Source of the DNA: Pseudoalteromonas arctica
GTDB taxonomy: Bacteria > Pseudomonadota > Gammaproteobacteria > Enterobacterales > Alteromonadaceae
DNA length: 64,000 bases
Assembly (NCBI RefSeq): GCF_012927645.1
Contig: NZ_JABBMT010000005.1
Location: 124,001-188,000, forward strand
Reading direction: 5' to 3'
Shown here: in pieces, positions 47,500-56,144 of the stretch
How the letters are laid out: every line of letters starts with the position of its first letter
Numbering within the stretch: position 1 is the first letter of the stretch
Notes under the pieces: model-generated
What the model was told of the DNA's origin: nothing
Seen by the model: only the letters and a program-made list of their open reading frames with translations
The model's database searches: none
Translations under genes and position numbers: made by a program

Positions 47500-49764
47500 A
47501 TGGTGCGTTTTTTAATGTCTGATTTAATATTACCTACTGACTCATCGTCACAAATTTACCTTGATGCGAACGCAACAACACCGGTGCTACCGTGCATTGC
47601 AGAGGTTGTCTCGCATACGATGCAAATCTGCTTTGGTAACCCTTCTTCTTCACACATCACTGGTATTCAAGCTAAACACTTATTAGAGCAAACGCGTCAA
47701 AAGGCCCGTGATGTGATAGGTGCACAGCACGGGGATATTTTATTCACTTCTGGGGCGACCGAAGGAATTCAAACCGCAGTAGTGTCTACGCTCATAGCAG
47801 CTAAAGAGCATACTAACCCAAACCCAGTATTACTGTATGGCGCGACGGAACATAAAGCAGTACCTAATACATTAATACATTGGAATGCTGTATTGGGTAT
47901 AAACGCAACCGTGCTTGCGATCCCGGTATCGAGTGATGGTCTTTTAGATTTAGAGTTTATTGCTCAACACGCTGGCAATGCATTGATGATTTGTACCATG
48001 GCGGTTAACAATGAAACAGGTGTTTATCAAGATCTAACTGCAATCGAGAATGTTATTCGTAGCCACAATACAAAAGTGGCTTGGATGGTTGATTGCGTTC
48101 AGGCGTTAGGTAAAACTGCACTAGCGTTAAGTGATACTACTATCGACTACGCACCGTTTTCGGGCCATAAGTTGTATGCGCCAAAAGGGATCGGTGTGTT
48201 GTATATTCGTCAAGGCAGTGCTTATACGCCTTTTATTGCTGGTGGTGGTCAAGAAAGTGGCATGCGATCCGGTACTGAAAACTTGCCCGGTATTGCAGGT
48301 CTTAACAAGCTATTTTGTTTATTGCTTGATAAAACAAACGATACGTTTAAATCAATCGATGTGTTAAACAGCTACCGTGAACAATTACATCAGGCTTTAG
48401 TGGATACCTTTGGTAACATCACCTTTAATCATACTTTTGCATTGTCAGTACCAACAACGTTAAACTTTGCTGTTGATGAACTCAGTAGTAAAGAAGTGAT
48501 GGATTTGTTCGATGCGGCAGGCATTCGTATCAGTGGTGGCTCGGCTTGTAGCTCGGGCGCAAATCGTAGTTTTGTGTTAGATGCGATGGGCGTGAGTGAT
48601 TGGCGTAGTGAAAATGCAATTCGTTTATCATTTGGACCGGCGACAACTCAAGCTGAAATAACCACTGCTTGTACGCGTATTCGTGCACTGAAACCAATAC
48701 TACAAGCTAATTGTTTGGTGGTTTCAGATTCGTCATCACCTCAGCAAGAAGCGTGTGCATTAGGGTTAACACAATTTAGACATCAAGGAGCTTGCTGCTG
48801 GTTGTATGTAAGTCAAGATAAACAAGCGGTGATCATTGACCCAATTGTTGAGCTAATTCCGCGGCTTGAAAAAATAGTACACACACAAAATTTAACTGTA
48901 GCAGCCATTTTAGACACGCATGCCCATCAAGAACGATGTTGTGCGACTACATTATTGGCACAAGCCTTAAAATTCAGTTTGCACGACGAGCATGAACTAG
49001 GTTGGCCAGTGCAGCAAACGACCATTACATTACCTGAATGTACCATTGAGCGCTTAGCAACACCCGGGCATAGCGAAGACAGTGTTAGTTACTTATTGCG
49101 ATGTAACAGCTCTCAACAAGTGCTTTTTTGTTTTTGCGGTGATTTGCTGCTGCCAGCAGGGCTTGGTAATACTGCAATTGAGGGTGGGGATGCGTTAGCT
49201 ATGGCACACTCATTGCGTCAACTATCAACATACATAGCTGAGTCAACAGTTATTTGTTCTGGTCATGATTACCAGCAATGTTTTGCTATTAATTGGCTAG
49301 TTCAACAACAGCAAACGCCGTTATTGCAAGCGTTATTGAACAATGAATTAAGTGATACTGAATTTGCTAATAACAAACAGCACAGCGATGAGGACAATTT
49401 ATTTAAATTTGCAACTTTGTGTGGTTATGCTAACAGTTTACAATACAGTGCGGCTTATGAGCTAAACGCCATGCAAGCAAAAGATATGTTAACTGCAAGT
49501 GATGTTTATTTAATTGATACCCGTGAACCCTATGAGCATGGGGCAAACAATATTTCTCAGTTATTTGCAGTCAGCCCTGCAAGAGTAATGAATATTCCGC
49601 TAAGTAGAATGGCAAATGCGTTAGTGGACAGGCAATTGAGTCCACAGGGTAAATATATTTTACTTTGTCGCAGCGGTAATCGTTCAAAACAAGCGGCAAC
49701 TAACTTATCTCAACTTGGCTTTACTGACGTGTATAATCTCAGTGGTGGAATGGCATTGTTATAA
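47500..49764 (+). CDS. Cysteine desulfurase - persulfide-dioxygenase-like - rhodanese fusion
   Basis: The 754-residue protein is a fusion of three sulfur enzymes. Residues about 10-400 form a class V aminotransferase/NifS-type cysteine desulfurase with the PLP lysine in SGHKLYAPKGIG near 223 and the catalytic cysteine in GGSACSSGANR near 349. Residues about 415-620 are a metallo-beta-lactamase fold: THAHQERCC near 473 keeps the first two His but not D-H of the classical HxHxDH, TPGHSEDS near 521 and FCGDLLLP near 546 are kept. Residues about 655-754 are rhodanese with the active-site loop LCRSGNRS near 723. The ETHE1-like iron ligands (first His, PGH, D) survive. It likely produces and oxidises persulfide; this is inference. 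Confidence 0.88.
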   Translation: MVRFLMSDLILPTDSSSQIYLDANATTPVLPCIAEVVSHTMQICFGNPSSSHITGIQAKHLLEQTRQKARDVIGAQHGDILFTSGATEGIQTAVVSTLIAAKEHTNPNPVLLYGATEHKAVPNTLIHWNAVLGINATVLAIPVSSDGLLDLEFIAQHAGNALMICTMAVNNETGVYQDLTAIENVIRSHNTKVAWMVDCVQALGKTALALSDTTIDYAPFSGHKLYAPKGIGVLYIRQGSAYTPFIAGGGQESGMRSGTENLPGIAGLNKLFCLLLDKTNDTFKSIDVLNSYREQLHQALVDTFGNITFNHTFALSVPTTLNFAVDELSSKEVMDLFDAAGIRISGGSACSSGANRSFVLDAMGVSDWRSENAIRLSFGPATTQAEITTACTRIRALKPILQANCLVVSDSSSPQQEACALGLTQFRHQGACCWLYVSQDKQAVIIDPIVELIPRLEKIVHTQNLTVAAILDTHAHQERCCATTLLAQALKFSLHDEHELGWPVQQTTITLPECTIERLATPGHSEDSVSYLLRCNSSQQVLFCFCGDLLLPAGLGNTAIEGGDALAMAHSLRQLSTYIAESTVICSGHDYQQCFAINWLVQQQQTPLLQALLNNELSDTEFANNKQHSDEDNLFKFATLCGYANSLQYSAAYELNAMQAKDMLTASDVYLIDTREPYEHGANNISQLFAVSPARVMNIPLSRMANALVDRQLSPQGKYILLCRSGNRSKQAATNLSQLGFTDVYNLSGGMALL

Positions 49765-49787
49765 AAGTATGGCAAAGGTAAGATTAA

Positions 49788-49819
49788 ATAAACAAGGCGC
49801 TAAAAAGCGCCTGGTTTAT
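49788..49819. terminator. Convergent hairpin between fusion gene and LacI gene
   Basis: AGGCGC pairs with GCGCCT over TAAAAA, with flanking TAAAC and GGTTTA roughly complementary. T runs are short. Confidence 0.5.
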
Positions 49820-49837
49820 TGTGAATGGGTATAAAAC

Positions 49838-50866
49838 TTACTGTTTTGGACCAGAACTTTCACGGATCACAATTGATGGTGTAAATGATGTGATGATGTC
49901 TTTATCTTGATTACGAGCACCACGAGTTTTGGTAAATAATAACCGTGCTGCATGTTGAGAAATAACATCGTTTGCTTGATGGGCGGTAGTTAACTTTGGC
50001 CATGTCTGACGGGAGAAAGGAGAGTCCTCAAAGCCAGTAATAGATAACTGTTCAGGAATGGCAATCCCCATTAAACGTGACGCAAATAGCGCTCCTGCGG
50101 CCATTTCATCGTTGCCACCTAATATAGCGGTAATAGCCAAAGTGTTATTATCAGCTAACAAATTTTTTGCACCTTCAACACCCGACTCAAACGAATATTT
50201 ACCATCGTAAATAAAGCGTTTATCAAATTCTTTATGGTGATCTGCCAGCGCTGCTTTATAACCTTCAAGACGCTCAGACGTCGATTTATGTTCTTTATCA
50301 CCACAGATAAAGCCAATATTTTCATGGCCATGAGTTAAAAGATGAGTGGTGATCTCATACGCGGCTTTATAATCGTTAACATAAATACAGCTACCTTGAT
50401 CATCATCTGATGGTCGCCCAGCTAACACCCTAACGTAATGAATATTTAGCTCATCGAGTAAATTGGTGATGCTACTTTGCTCTGATAATGGTGGCGTAAG
50501 AACAAGTCCGGCTAGACGGGAACGCTTTATCATAGTGATCAAGTCTGCTTCCATGTTTGGATCAGTGTAACTGCATGGATGGATCACCAATTCATAACCT
50601 TCGTCTTTACAGCGAGAAAGTACCCCATTTTGCATATCAATCACATAATATGCATTAGGGTTGTCATAAACTAAACCTACCGTAAATGATGATGTGCCAG
50701 CGAGGTTTCGTGCTGCAAGATTTGGCTGATAGTTCAGCTCTTTTACAGCATTCATGACTGTATCGTAAGTTTTTTTACGCACAGATGGTTCTTTATTTAT
50801 CACCCGAGAAACTGTTTTCATTGAAACTCCCGCGAGTCTCGCTACATCATTTATAGTTACTTTCAT
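49838..50866 (-). CDS. LacI family carbohydrate regulator
   Basis: The 342-residue protein begins with a LacI helix-turn-helix (MKVTINDVARLAGVSMKTVS) and hinge (NLAARNLAG), followed by a periplasmic-binding-protein-like ligand domain ending in ITSFTPSIVIRESS. It lies directly upstream of, and divergent from, pgi and the sugar island. The motif TGACAGCGTTGTCA, with the central CG usual for LacI proteins, occurs before pgi and before the TonB receptor, so I infer it is the regulator of both. The sugar effector, perhaps glucose or a glucoside, is not known. Confidence 0.93.
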   Translation of the reverse strand: MKVTINDVARLAGVSMKTVSRVINKEPSVRKKTYDTVMNAVKELNYQPNLAARNLAGTSSFTVGLVYDNPNAYYVIDMQNGVLSRCKDEGYELVIHPCSYTDPNMEADLITMIKRSRLAGLVLTPPLSEQSSITNLLDELNIHYVRVLAGRPSDDDQGSCIYVNDYKAAYEITTHLLTHGHENIGFICGDKEHKSTSERLEGYKAALADHHKEFDKRFIYDGKYSFESGVEGAKNLLADNNTLAITAILGGNDEMAAGALFASRLMGIAIPEQLSITGFEDSPFSRQTWPKLTTAHQANDVISQHAARLLFTKTRGARNQDKDIITSFTPSIVIRESSGPKQ

Positions 50867-51214
50867 AGAGCTACTTTTAGGTTATTGTTTTAGTGTCGCT
50901 TTGTTCTTTTAATGAATATGCATGGATAGACTTAGCAAAGTACTATTCACTAATTCTTCATCAAGACCAGTTAGTGTATCTAATGTTCGGTAAAATTAGC
51001 AGTAAAATAATTGAGATAAATTTTATGATACCGGTGTCAAATGAGTGAAAGTACGTTATTATCTCGACTGTAAAATATAAAAGTAGCTTATTGACAGCGT
51101 TGTCATTCTAACTTATCGTTAACTTTATTTATAAGTTAATACGCTACCAGATCACTTTATTAGTATAAAGATAGTTGTAAATCAATTTGTTGCAAGTTTA
51201 AGGGGATGTTTAAA
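50867..51214. other. Intergenic region between lacI-type gene and pgi
   Basis: AT-rich divergent promoter region of 348 bp. No gene is seen. It holds the operator at 51092-51105 and an AGGGG at 51201-51205 used by pgi. Confidence 0.6.
51092..51105. promoter_or_regulatory. LacI-type operator upstream of pgi
   Basis: TGACAGCGTTGTCA, with outer arms TGACA/TGTCA and central CG, 110 bp before pgi. The identical 14-mer is found 57 bp before the TonB receptor. Confidence 0.8.
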
Positions 51215-52861
51215 ATGAGTTGTCGGTCACAGTTAGCTAGTTGGCAAGCATTACAAGTAAGTGCAAATAAGATGAAAAAAGTTCATCTTAAAGATTTATT
51301 TGCCAATGACAGCACGCGATTCGAGCAATTTTCGACTCAGATCCCAGGTGTTTTATTTGATTATTCAAAACAATTGATTGATAACAGTGTGATCTCACAG
51401 TTGATATCTTTAGCACAAGAGTGCGATATCGTCACTTGGCGTGACAAAATGTTCAGTGGTGAAAAAATCAATATCACTGAAGATAGGGCTGTTCTTCATA
51501 CTGCGCTTCGTAATCGCTGTGACTCAGCACTGATTGTTGACGGTGATAATATAAGTTCGGTAGTTAACGCTGAATTACAAAAAATTAAATTGTTTGTAGA
51601 TAAAGTTCGTAGCGGGCAATGGTTAGGTTATACCGGGAAAACAGTTAAAAATGTTGTCAGTATTGGTGTAGGTGGGTCTAACTTAGGCCCACAAATGGCA
51701 ACGGAAGCACTGAAAAGCTATGCGGATAACACATTAAAAGTGCATTACGTGTCAAATGTTGATGGTGTACAAATAGCGTCAGTATTAAAAGATCTTGACC
51801 CTGAAACCACCTTGTTTGTGATTTCATCAAAAACCTTTACCACATCAGAAACCATGACTAATGCTAAAACTGCTGTTGACTGGTTTTTAGAGTCAGCCAA
51901 TGACAAGCAAGCCATTGCTAAACATTTTGTAGCCGTGAGCACTAATTTAGAAAAAACGGCAGCGCTTGGTATTGCTGATGAAAATGTATTCACAATGTGG
52001 GATTGGGTGGGCGGTCGCTTTTCATTATGGAGTGCGATAGGCTTACCAATTGCACTATATTTAGGCTTTGATGCATTTGAAGCGATTCTAGAGGGCGCTT
52101 TTGAAGTTGATGAACACTTTAAAACTGCTGCATTTGAAGAAAACGTTCCACTATTAATGGCATTATTAAGTGTTTGGAATACCAGCTTTTTGGGTTTTGA
52201 TTCTCAGGCTATTCTACCTTATGACCAAGCACTACATATGTTGCCAGCTTATTTACAGCAAGGTGAAATGGAAAGTAACGGTAAACATGTAAACTTTGCT
52301 GGCGAAACCGTGCCATATACGACCGTGCCAATTATCTGGGGTATGACCGGTATTAATGGTCAACATGCTTTTTATCAGTGTTTACATCAAGGCAATGTTG
52401 TTGTTCCTGCTGATTTTATTGCATCTGTTACACCTCAAGTGAATGTTGGCGAGCATCACGATATTTTACTATCGAACTTCTTTGCACAAACAGAAGCAAT
52501 GATGATGGGGGTTGATGCTGATCAGGTACGCGCTGATTTAACGGCTAAAGGTAAATCTGAAGCAGAGATCAGCGAATTGTTAAACCATAAAATTCATCAG
52601 GGTAATCGTCCAACTACATCAATGCTGTTAGATACAGTTGATGCAAAAACAGTGGGGCGCTTAATTGCTTTGTATGAACATAAAATTTTCTGCCAGGGCA
52701 TCATCCTAGAGATCTGTTCATTTGATCAATGGGGCGTTGAACTTGGTAAAGGTCTGGCTTCTAAAATTGAAGCTGAACTATTGGATGACAATGTAAATCA
52801 TCCACATGATAGTTCGACTAATGGTTTAATGGCTTACTATAAACAACGTCGAGTACAGTAA
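51215..52861 (+). CDS. pgi: Glucose-6-phosphate isomerase
   Basis: Pgi interconverts glucose-6-phosphate and fructose-6-phosphate. The 548-residue protein (E. coli 549) has GVGGSNLGPQMATEAL near 150, the signature VGGRFSLWSAIGLPIAL near 265, LPAYLQQGEMESNGK near 345 and the C-terminal DQWGVELGKGLA. I start at ATG 51215 with AGGGG 9 nt upstream; an ATG nine bases earlier is too close to that site. It is preceded by a LacI operator and shares the island with zwf and pgl. Linking Pgi to a local sugar regulator suggests control of the branch point between glycolysis and the Entner-Doudoroff/pentose route. Confidence 0.97.
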   Translation: MSCRSQLASWQALQVSANKMKKVHLKDLFANDSTRFEQFSTQIPGVLFDYSKQLIDNSVISQLISLAQECDIVTWRDKMFSGEKINITEDRAVLHTALRNRCDSALIVDGDNISSVVNAELQKIKLFVDKVRSGQWLGYTGKTVKNVVSIGVGGSNLGPQMATEALKSYADNTLKVHYVSNVDGVQIASVLKDLDPETTLFVISSKTFTTSETMTNAKTAVDWFLESANDKQAIAKHFVAVSTNLEKTAALGIADENVFTMWDWVGGRFSLWSAIGLPIALYLGFDAFEAILEGAFEVDEHFKTAAFEENVPLLMALLSVWNTSFLGFDSQAILPYDQALHMLPAYLQQGEMESNGKHVNFAGETVPYTTVPIIWGMTGINGQHAFYQCLHQGNVVVPADFIASVTPQVNVGEHHDILLSNFFAQTEAMMMGVDADQVRADLTAKGKSEAEISELLNHKIHQGNRPTTSMLLDTVDAKTVGRLIALYEHKIFCQGIILEICSFDQWGVELGKGLASKIEAELLDDNVNHPHDSSTNGLMAYYKQRRVQ

Positions 52862-53160
52862 AAAATTCACGTAGTACATTAGTTGTGCTACGTAACCAAA
52901 TACCTTTGAACGGGTAGCGCTGGAGTTCTTAGGGCCTGTATATTTGTGAGAGGATATACAGAGCCCTTAAGACTCATTTAATTACCAGTTTGAAATGAAT
53001 GCAGCTGAATCAAAATTAAGTTATAAAAACAAACGAATTCAACACGCTTTTTCTCGTCTCGATGCCAAAAAGCTGTCATCAACTAAATAATAAGAATGTA
53101 TGCCTGCACTATCAATAGTGGATAGTGACAACTGGGCATAGCAAACGTAGAGAGTAAATT
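52862..53160. other. Intergenic region pgi-zwf with two hairpins
   Basis: Two imperfect hairpins follow pgi, one at about 52869-52895 (ACGTAG with CTACGT) and one at about 52930-52972 (AGGGCCTGTATAT with ATATACAGAGCCCT). No T run. Half-sites of the LacI motif (GCTGTCA near 53073 and TGACAAC near 53125) appear but no complete operator. No HexR-type palindrome was seen before zwf. Confidence 0.5.
52995..53090 (+). CDS. Possible small 31-residue protein before zwf
   Basis: ATG 52995 opens a 31-codon frame (MNAAESKLSYKNKRIQHAF, then SRLDAKKLSSTK), basic and hydrophilic. No strong ribosome site precedes it. It could be a leader peptide or chance. Listed only because it fills most of the gap between pgi and zwf. 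Confidence 0.25.
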   Translation: MNAAESKLSYKNKRIQHAFSRLDAKKLSSTK

Positions 53161-54633
53161 ATGTTAAATCCTTTTGATATTGTAATTTTTGGGGGCGGTG
53201 GCGATCTTGCATTACGCAAATTATTACCTGCAATGTATCGCGCATATCAAGAAGGCAACCTTCCTCAAGGTTCGCGTATTTTACCGACGGTTCGTGAAGA
53301 AAGTAAACGTGCTGAATACATAGAAACAGCCCATCAGGCATTAAAAGAATTTTTAGGTAAAGGTGAGTTTAATGCTAAAGATTGGAAGGCTTTTTCAGCG
53401 TGTTTAGTACCAGTAGTAACTAATGTAACCGAAGCAGACGATGACTGGGATAAACTAAAAAGAATACTCGATGAGCACGATGCAGACAAATCTCGTGTGT
53501 TCTATTTATCACTTCCACCTGCGGTATATGGTAGCTGCTGTGAAATACTGTCTGGCAAAGGCCTGATCACCGCTACATCGCGTGTCGTTGTTGAAAAACC
53601 AATTGGTTATTGCGGTAATTCAGCAGAAGAGATCAATGCAAAAATTGCTGAATACTTTAGCGAAGAGCAAATCTTCCGCATCGATCATTACCTAGGTAAA
53701 GAAACGGTACAAAACTTAATGGCACTGCGTTTTTCAAATTCATTATTTGAAAATATGTGGGATGCTAAATCAATCGATAATATTCAAATCAGTTTATCTG
53801 AAACTGTTGGTCTTGAAAGCCGTGCTGGTTTTTACGATAAAGCCGGTGCTTTACGTGATATGGTGCAAAACCACTTATTACAATTGTTATGTTTAGTTGC
53901 GATGGAGTCACCAAATAAACTTAACGCAAACAGCATCCGCACCGAAAAGCTAAAAGTTTTAGAGTCACTGCGCCCGCTTGTTGCAACGGATGTAGATGAC
54001 AACATTATTCGTGGTCAATATGTACCGGGTGATTTGGATGGCAAAATTGTCCCAGGTTACTTAGAAGAGTTAAATGAAGGCTCTAGCAAAACAGAAACGT
54101 TCGTTGCTATTCGCGCACATATTGATAACTGGCGTTGGGCGGGCGTGCCATTTTACCTTCGTACAGGTAAGCGTATGGCAAAACGTTGTGCCGAAATTGT
54201 CGTTGAATACAAAAAAGTATCGCACAACGTGTATGGTGATAATGTTGGTAAAATTGAACCAAATCGCTTGGTTATTCGTCTGCAACCAGAAGAGACCATT
54301 CAATTAACCTTGATGTCTAAACGCCTTGATAATCTTGAGATGCAATTAGAGCCAGTAACGATGAATATTGAGCTGTCACAAGCTTACAGTAATGGTTTTC
54401 ACTCTGATGCATATAAGCGTTTAATGTTAGATGCCGCAGCAAATAACCCTTCATTATTTATTCATCGTGATGAAGTACGTCAAGCATGGAAATGGATTGA
54501 TCCAATCATTGATCGTTGGCAAGAAAAAGGTAAACCTGCTTTATACCGTGCTGGTAGCTGGGGGCCTGATGATGCGGATGAACTATTGGCTGAAAATAAC
54601 CATGTTTGGTTTAACACTGGCGATAAGGCATAA
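53161..54633 (+). CDS. zwf: Glucose-6-phosphate 1-dehydrogenase
   Basis: Zwf oxidises glucose-6-phosphate to 6-phosphogluconolactone with NADP. The 490-residue protein (E. coli 491) has the nucleotide loop FGGGGDLALRKLLPAMY near residue 10, and the catalytic RIDHYLGKETVQN near 174. Further conserved parts are GYLEELNEGS and PFYLRTGKRM. First gene of zwf-pgl; only two bases separate it from pgl. No edd or eda follows, although that is common in related genomes. Confidence 0.97.
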   Translation: MLNPFDIVIFGGGGDLALRKLLPAMYRAYQEGNLPQGSRILPTVREESKRAEYIETAHQALKEFLGKGEFNAKDWKAFSACLVPVVTNVTEADDDWDKLKRILDEHDADKSRVFYLSLPPAVYGSCCEILSGKGLITATSRVVVEKPIGYCGNSAEEINAKIAEYFSEEQIFRIDHYLGKETVQNLMALRFSNSLFENMWDAKSIDNIQISLSETVGLESRAGFYDKAGALRDMVQNHLLQLLCLVAMESPNKLNANSIRTEKLKVLESLRPLVATDVDDNIIRGQYVPGDLDGKIVPGYLEELNEGSSKTETFVAIRAHIDNWRWAGVPFYLRTGKRMAKRCAEIVVEYKKVSHNVYGDNVGKIEPNRLVIRLQPEETIQLTLMSKRLDNLEMQLEPVTMNIELSQAYSNGFHSDAYKRLMLDAAANNPSLFIHRDEVRQAWKWIDPIIDRWQEKGKPALYRAGSWGPDDADELLAENNHVWFNTGDKA

Positions 54634-54635
54634 CA

Positions 54636-55346
54636 ATGGCAACCATCGTAGAGAAATTTTTTGATTCAAAAGATGCATTAACCGCAGAGCTATCTACAAC
54701 ACTTGAACAAAGTTTAGTCAGTGGTATTGCAGCCGATGGCCGTGCCGTACTGATGGTGTCAGGCGGCTCATCACCAGCACCCGCTTATAAGCACTTATCT
54801 AATCTAGCATTAGACTGGGCAAACATAAATGTTGCTATGGTTGATGAACGTTGGGTTGATGTAGCACATGAAAAAAGTAATGAAGCGTTTATTAAAAGCA
54901 CGTTATTACAAAATCATGGCGCGGCAGCTAATTTCATTACTATGAAAAATAAAGCCGAGACTGCCCAACAGGGCAGTACAGAATGTGAAACTGCTTATCA
55001 ACAGCTAAAACGTCCATTTGATGTAACTATTTTGGGCATGGGCCCTGATGGTCATACTGCTTCGTTATTTCCACATGCTGAAGGTCTTGAGTTTGGCTTA
55101 ACGACATCAGATTTAGTGTGTGCAATTAATGCAATTGAAAGTGATGTGACAGGTAGTATTACAGAACGTATGACTTTAACGTTGGCAGCAATTGCGCAAT
55201 CGAAAGTTGTTAAGCTGTTGATCAGTGGAGAAGAAAAGCTTGCTGTATATAAAGCAGCAAAAGCAGGTGGAGATGTAAACGACATGCCACTACGTGCAGT
55301 TTTAAATCACCCAACAATAAATATTGAAGTTTATTGGGCTCCATAA
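54636..55346 (+). CDS. pgl: 6-phosphogluconolactonase
   Basis: The 236-residue protein hydrolyses 6-phosphogluconolactone, the product of Zwf. It has the family features VSGGSSPAPAYKHLSNL near 42, VAMVDERWV near 67, and the GMGPDGHTASLFPH motif near 135. Length is typical for the DevB/SOL-type enzyme. Translation follows zwf almost directly, so the two steps are co-expressed. Last gene before the 800-bp regulatory gap. Confidence 0.96.
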   Translation: MATIVEKFFDSKDALTAELSTTLEQSLVSGIAADGRAVLMVSGGSSPAPAYKHLSNLALDWANINVAMVDERWVDVAHEKSNEAFIKSTLLQNHGAAANFITMKNKAETAQQGSTECETAYQQLKRPFDVTILGMGPDGHTASLFPHAEGLEFGLTTSDLVCAINAIESDVTGSITERMTLTLAAIAQSKVVKLLISGEEKLAVYKAAKAGGDVNDMPLRAVLNHPTINIEVYWAP

Positions 55347-55435
55347 CAACCCCAATTGACCCAAACTTTAAAATTTACTTATATTGAGCTTGCGCGATCT
55401 TTAATTATCTTCGCTTATTTATTTTTGTTGATATT

Positions 55436-55471
55436 TGGCTACTTATGGCTACTTATGGCTACTTATGGCTA
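55436..55471. repeat. Short tandem repeat of 10 bp
   Basis: TGGCTACTTA repeated three times plus a partial fourth copy (TGGCTA). Such repeats can vary by slippage. Confidence 0.85.
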
Positions 55472-55660
55472 TTTTATTAAAAACATGAGCATCCTAGTGG
55501 TATAAACAACGTCACTAACTACGTTAAAAATTATCCATATAGAACAACTATATGAATAATTTTACGGTTCACTATAGCCCTCTAAAATTTTAAATTAAAA
55601 GAGTAGGCTATAGGGGAAATAAAGGTAGACATTAATAGCAAAACTCTTTAAAATTAACAA

Positions 55661-55674
55661 TGACAACGCTGTCA
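55661..55674. promoter_or_regulatory. LacI-type operator downstream of pgl
   Basis: TGACAACGCTGTCA, the exact reverse complement of TGACAGCGTTGTCA. It lies 315 bp after pgl and 471 bp before the receptor gene, ahead of a terminator-like hairpin. Confidence 0.75.
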
Positions 55675-55807
55675 TTATTATTGATAACTATTTGTATCGG
55701 TTCCCCTTGGAAAAATTATTTGCCCTAATTTATCTGCCGAACGAAATGTTAATGATGCACTTGTGATAGCCCAATCGTATCAATATCATCGTAAGTTCAC
55801 GAGTTTA

Positions 55808-55847
55808 GTTCCACTTTATATAAAAAGTGGAACGTTTTATTATATTT
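55808..55847 (+). terminator. Terminator-like hairpin in the pgl-receptor gap
   Basis: Perfect 10-bp stem GTTCCACTTT/AAAGTGGAAC with loop ATATAA, followed by GTTTTATTATATTT. No gene ends nearby, which implies a short RNA ends here. Confidence 0.65.
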
Positions 55848-56074
55848 CCCCATATTAAAAGTAATAAAGTCCCGCTAAAAGTGTGCATTTGCTTTTTACT
55901 TTTCAGATTTGTCCATATAACATTCACGTCATTGAAATGTAATAATTCAGATATTTCGTCTTTTTAAATCAATTAATTTTCAATTGGTTAGTGTTTTTAT
56001 GTCTATTTTTTTGCACAAAATGACCAAAAACATGTAGCACAAATGTAATTTAGAGTGTATGGTTTGTTACTAGA

Positions 56075-56088
56075 TGACAGCGTTGTCA
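56075..56088. promoter_or_regulatory. LacI-type operator upstream of the TonB receptor
   Basis: TGACAGCGTTGTCA, identical to the pgi operator, 57 bp before the receptor start GTG 56145. Position in the promoter region fits repression of the receptor operon. Confidence 0.8.
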
Positions 56089-56144
56089 TCATCACTGGGC
56101 AGAAGTGATAAATAAAATCAACAAAATGATTTAAGGGGAATCCT

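Larger units (their letters stand above)
55347..56144. other. Long regulatory intergenic region pgl to TonB receptor
   Basis: No open gene was found in 798 bp. It holds a 10-bp tandem repeat (55436-55471), two palindromes near 55524-55566 and 55573-55612, two LacI operators at 55661 and 56075 and a terminator-like hairpin at 55808. The 55661-55847 segment may encode a small RNA. Confidence 0.6.

Noticed and set aside
53101-53160. LacI or HexR operator before zwf
   Set aside because: Only half-sites of the LacI motif and no HexR palindrome.
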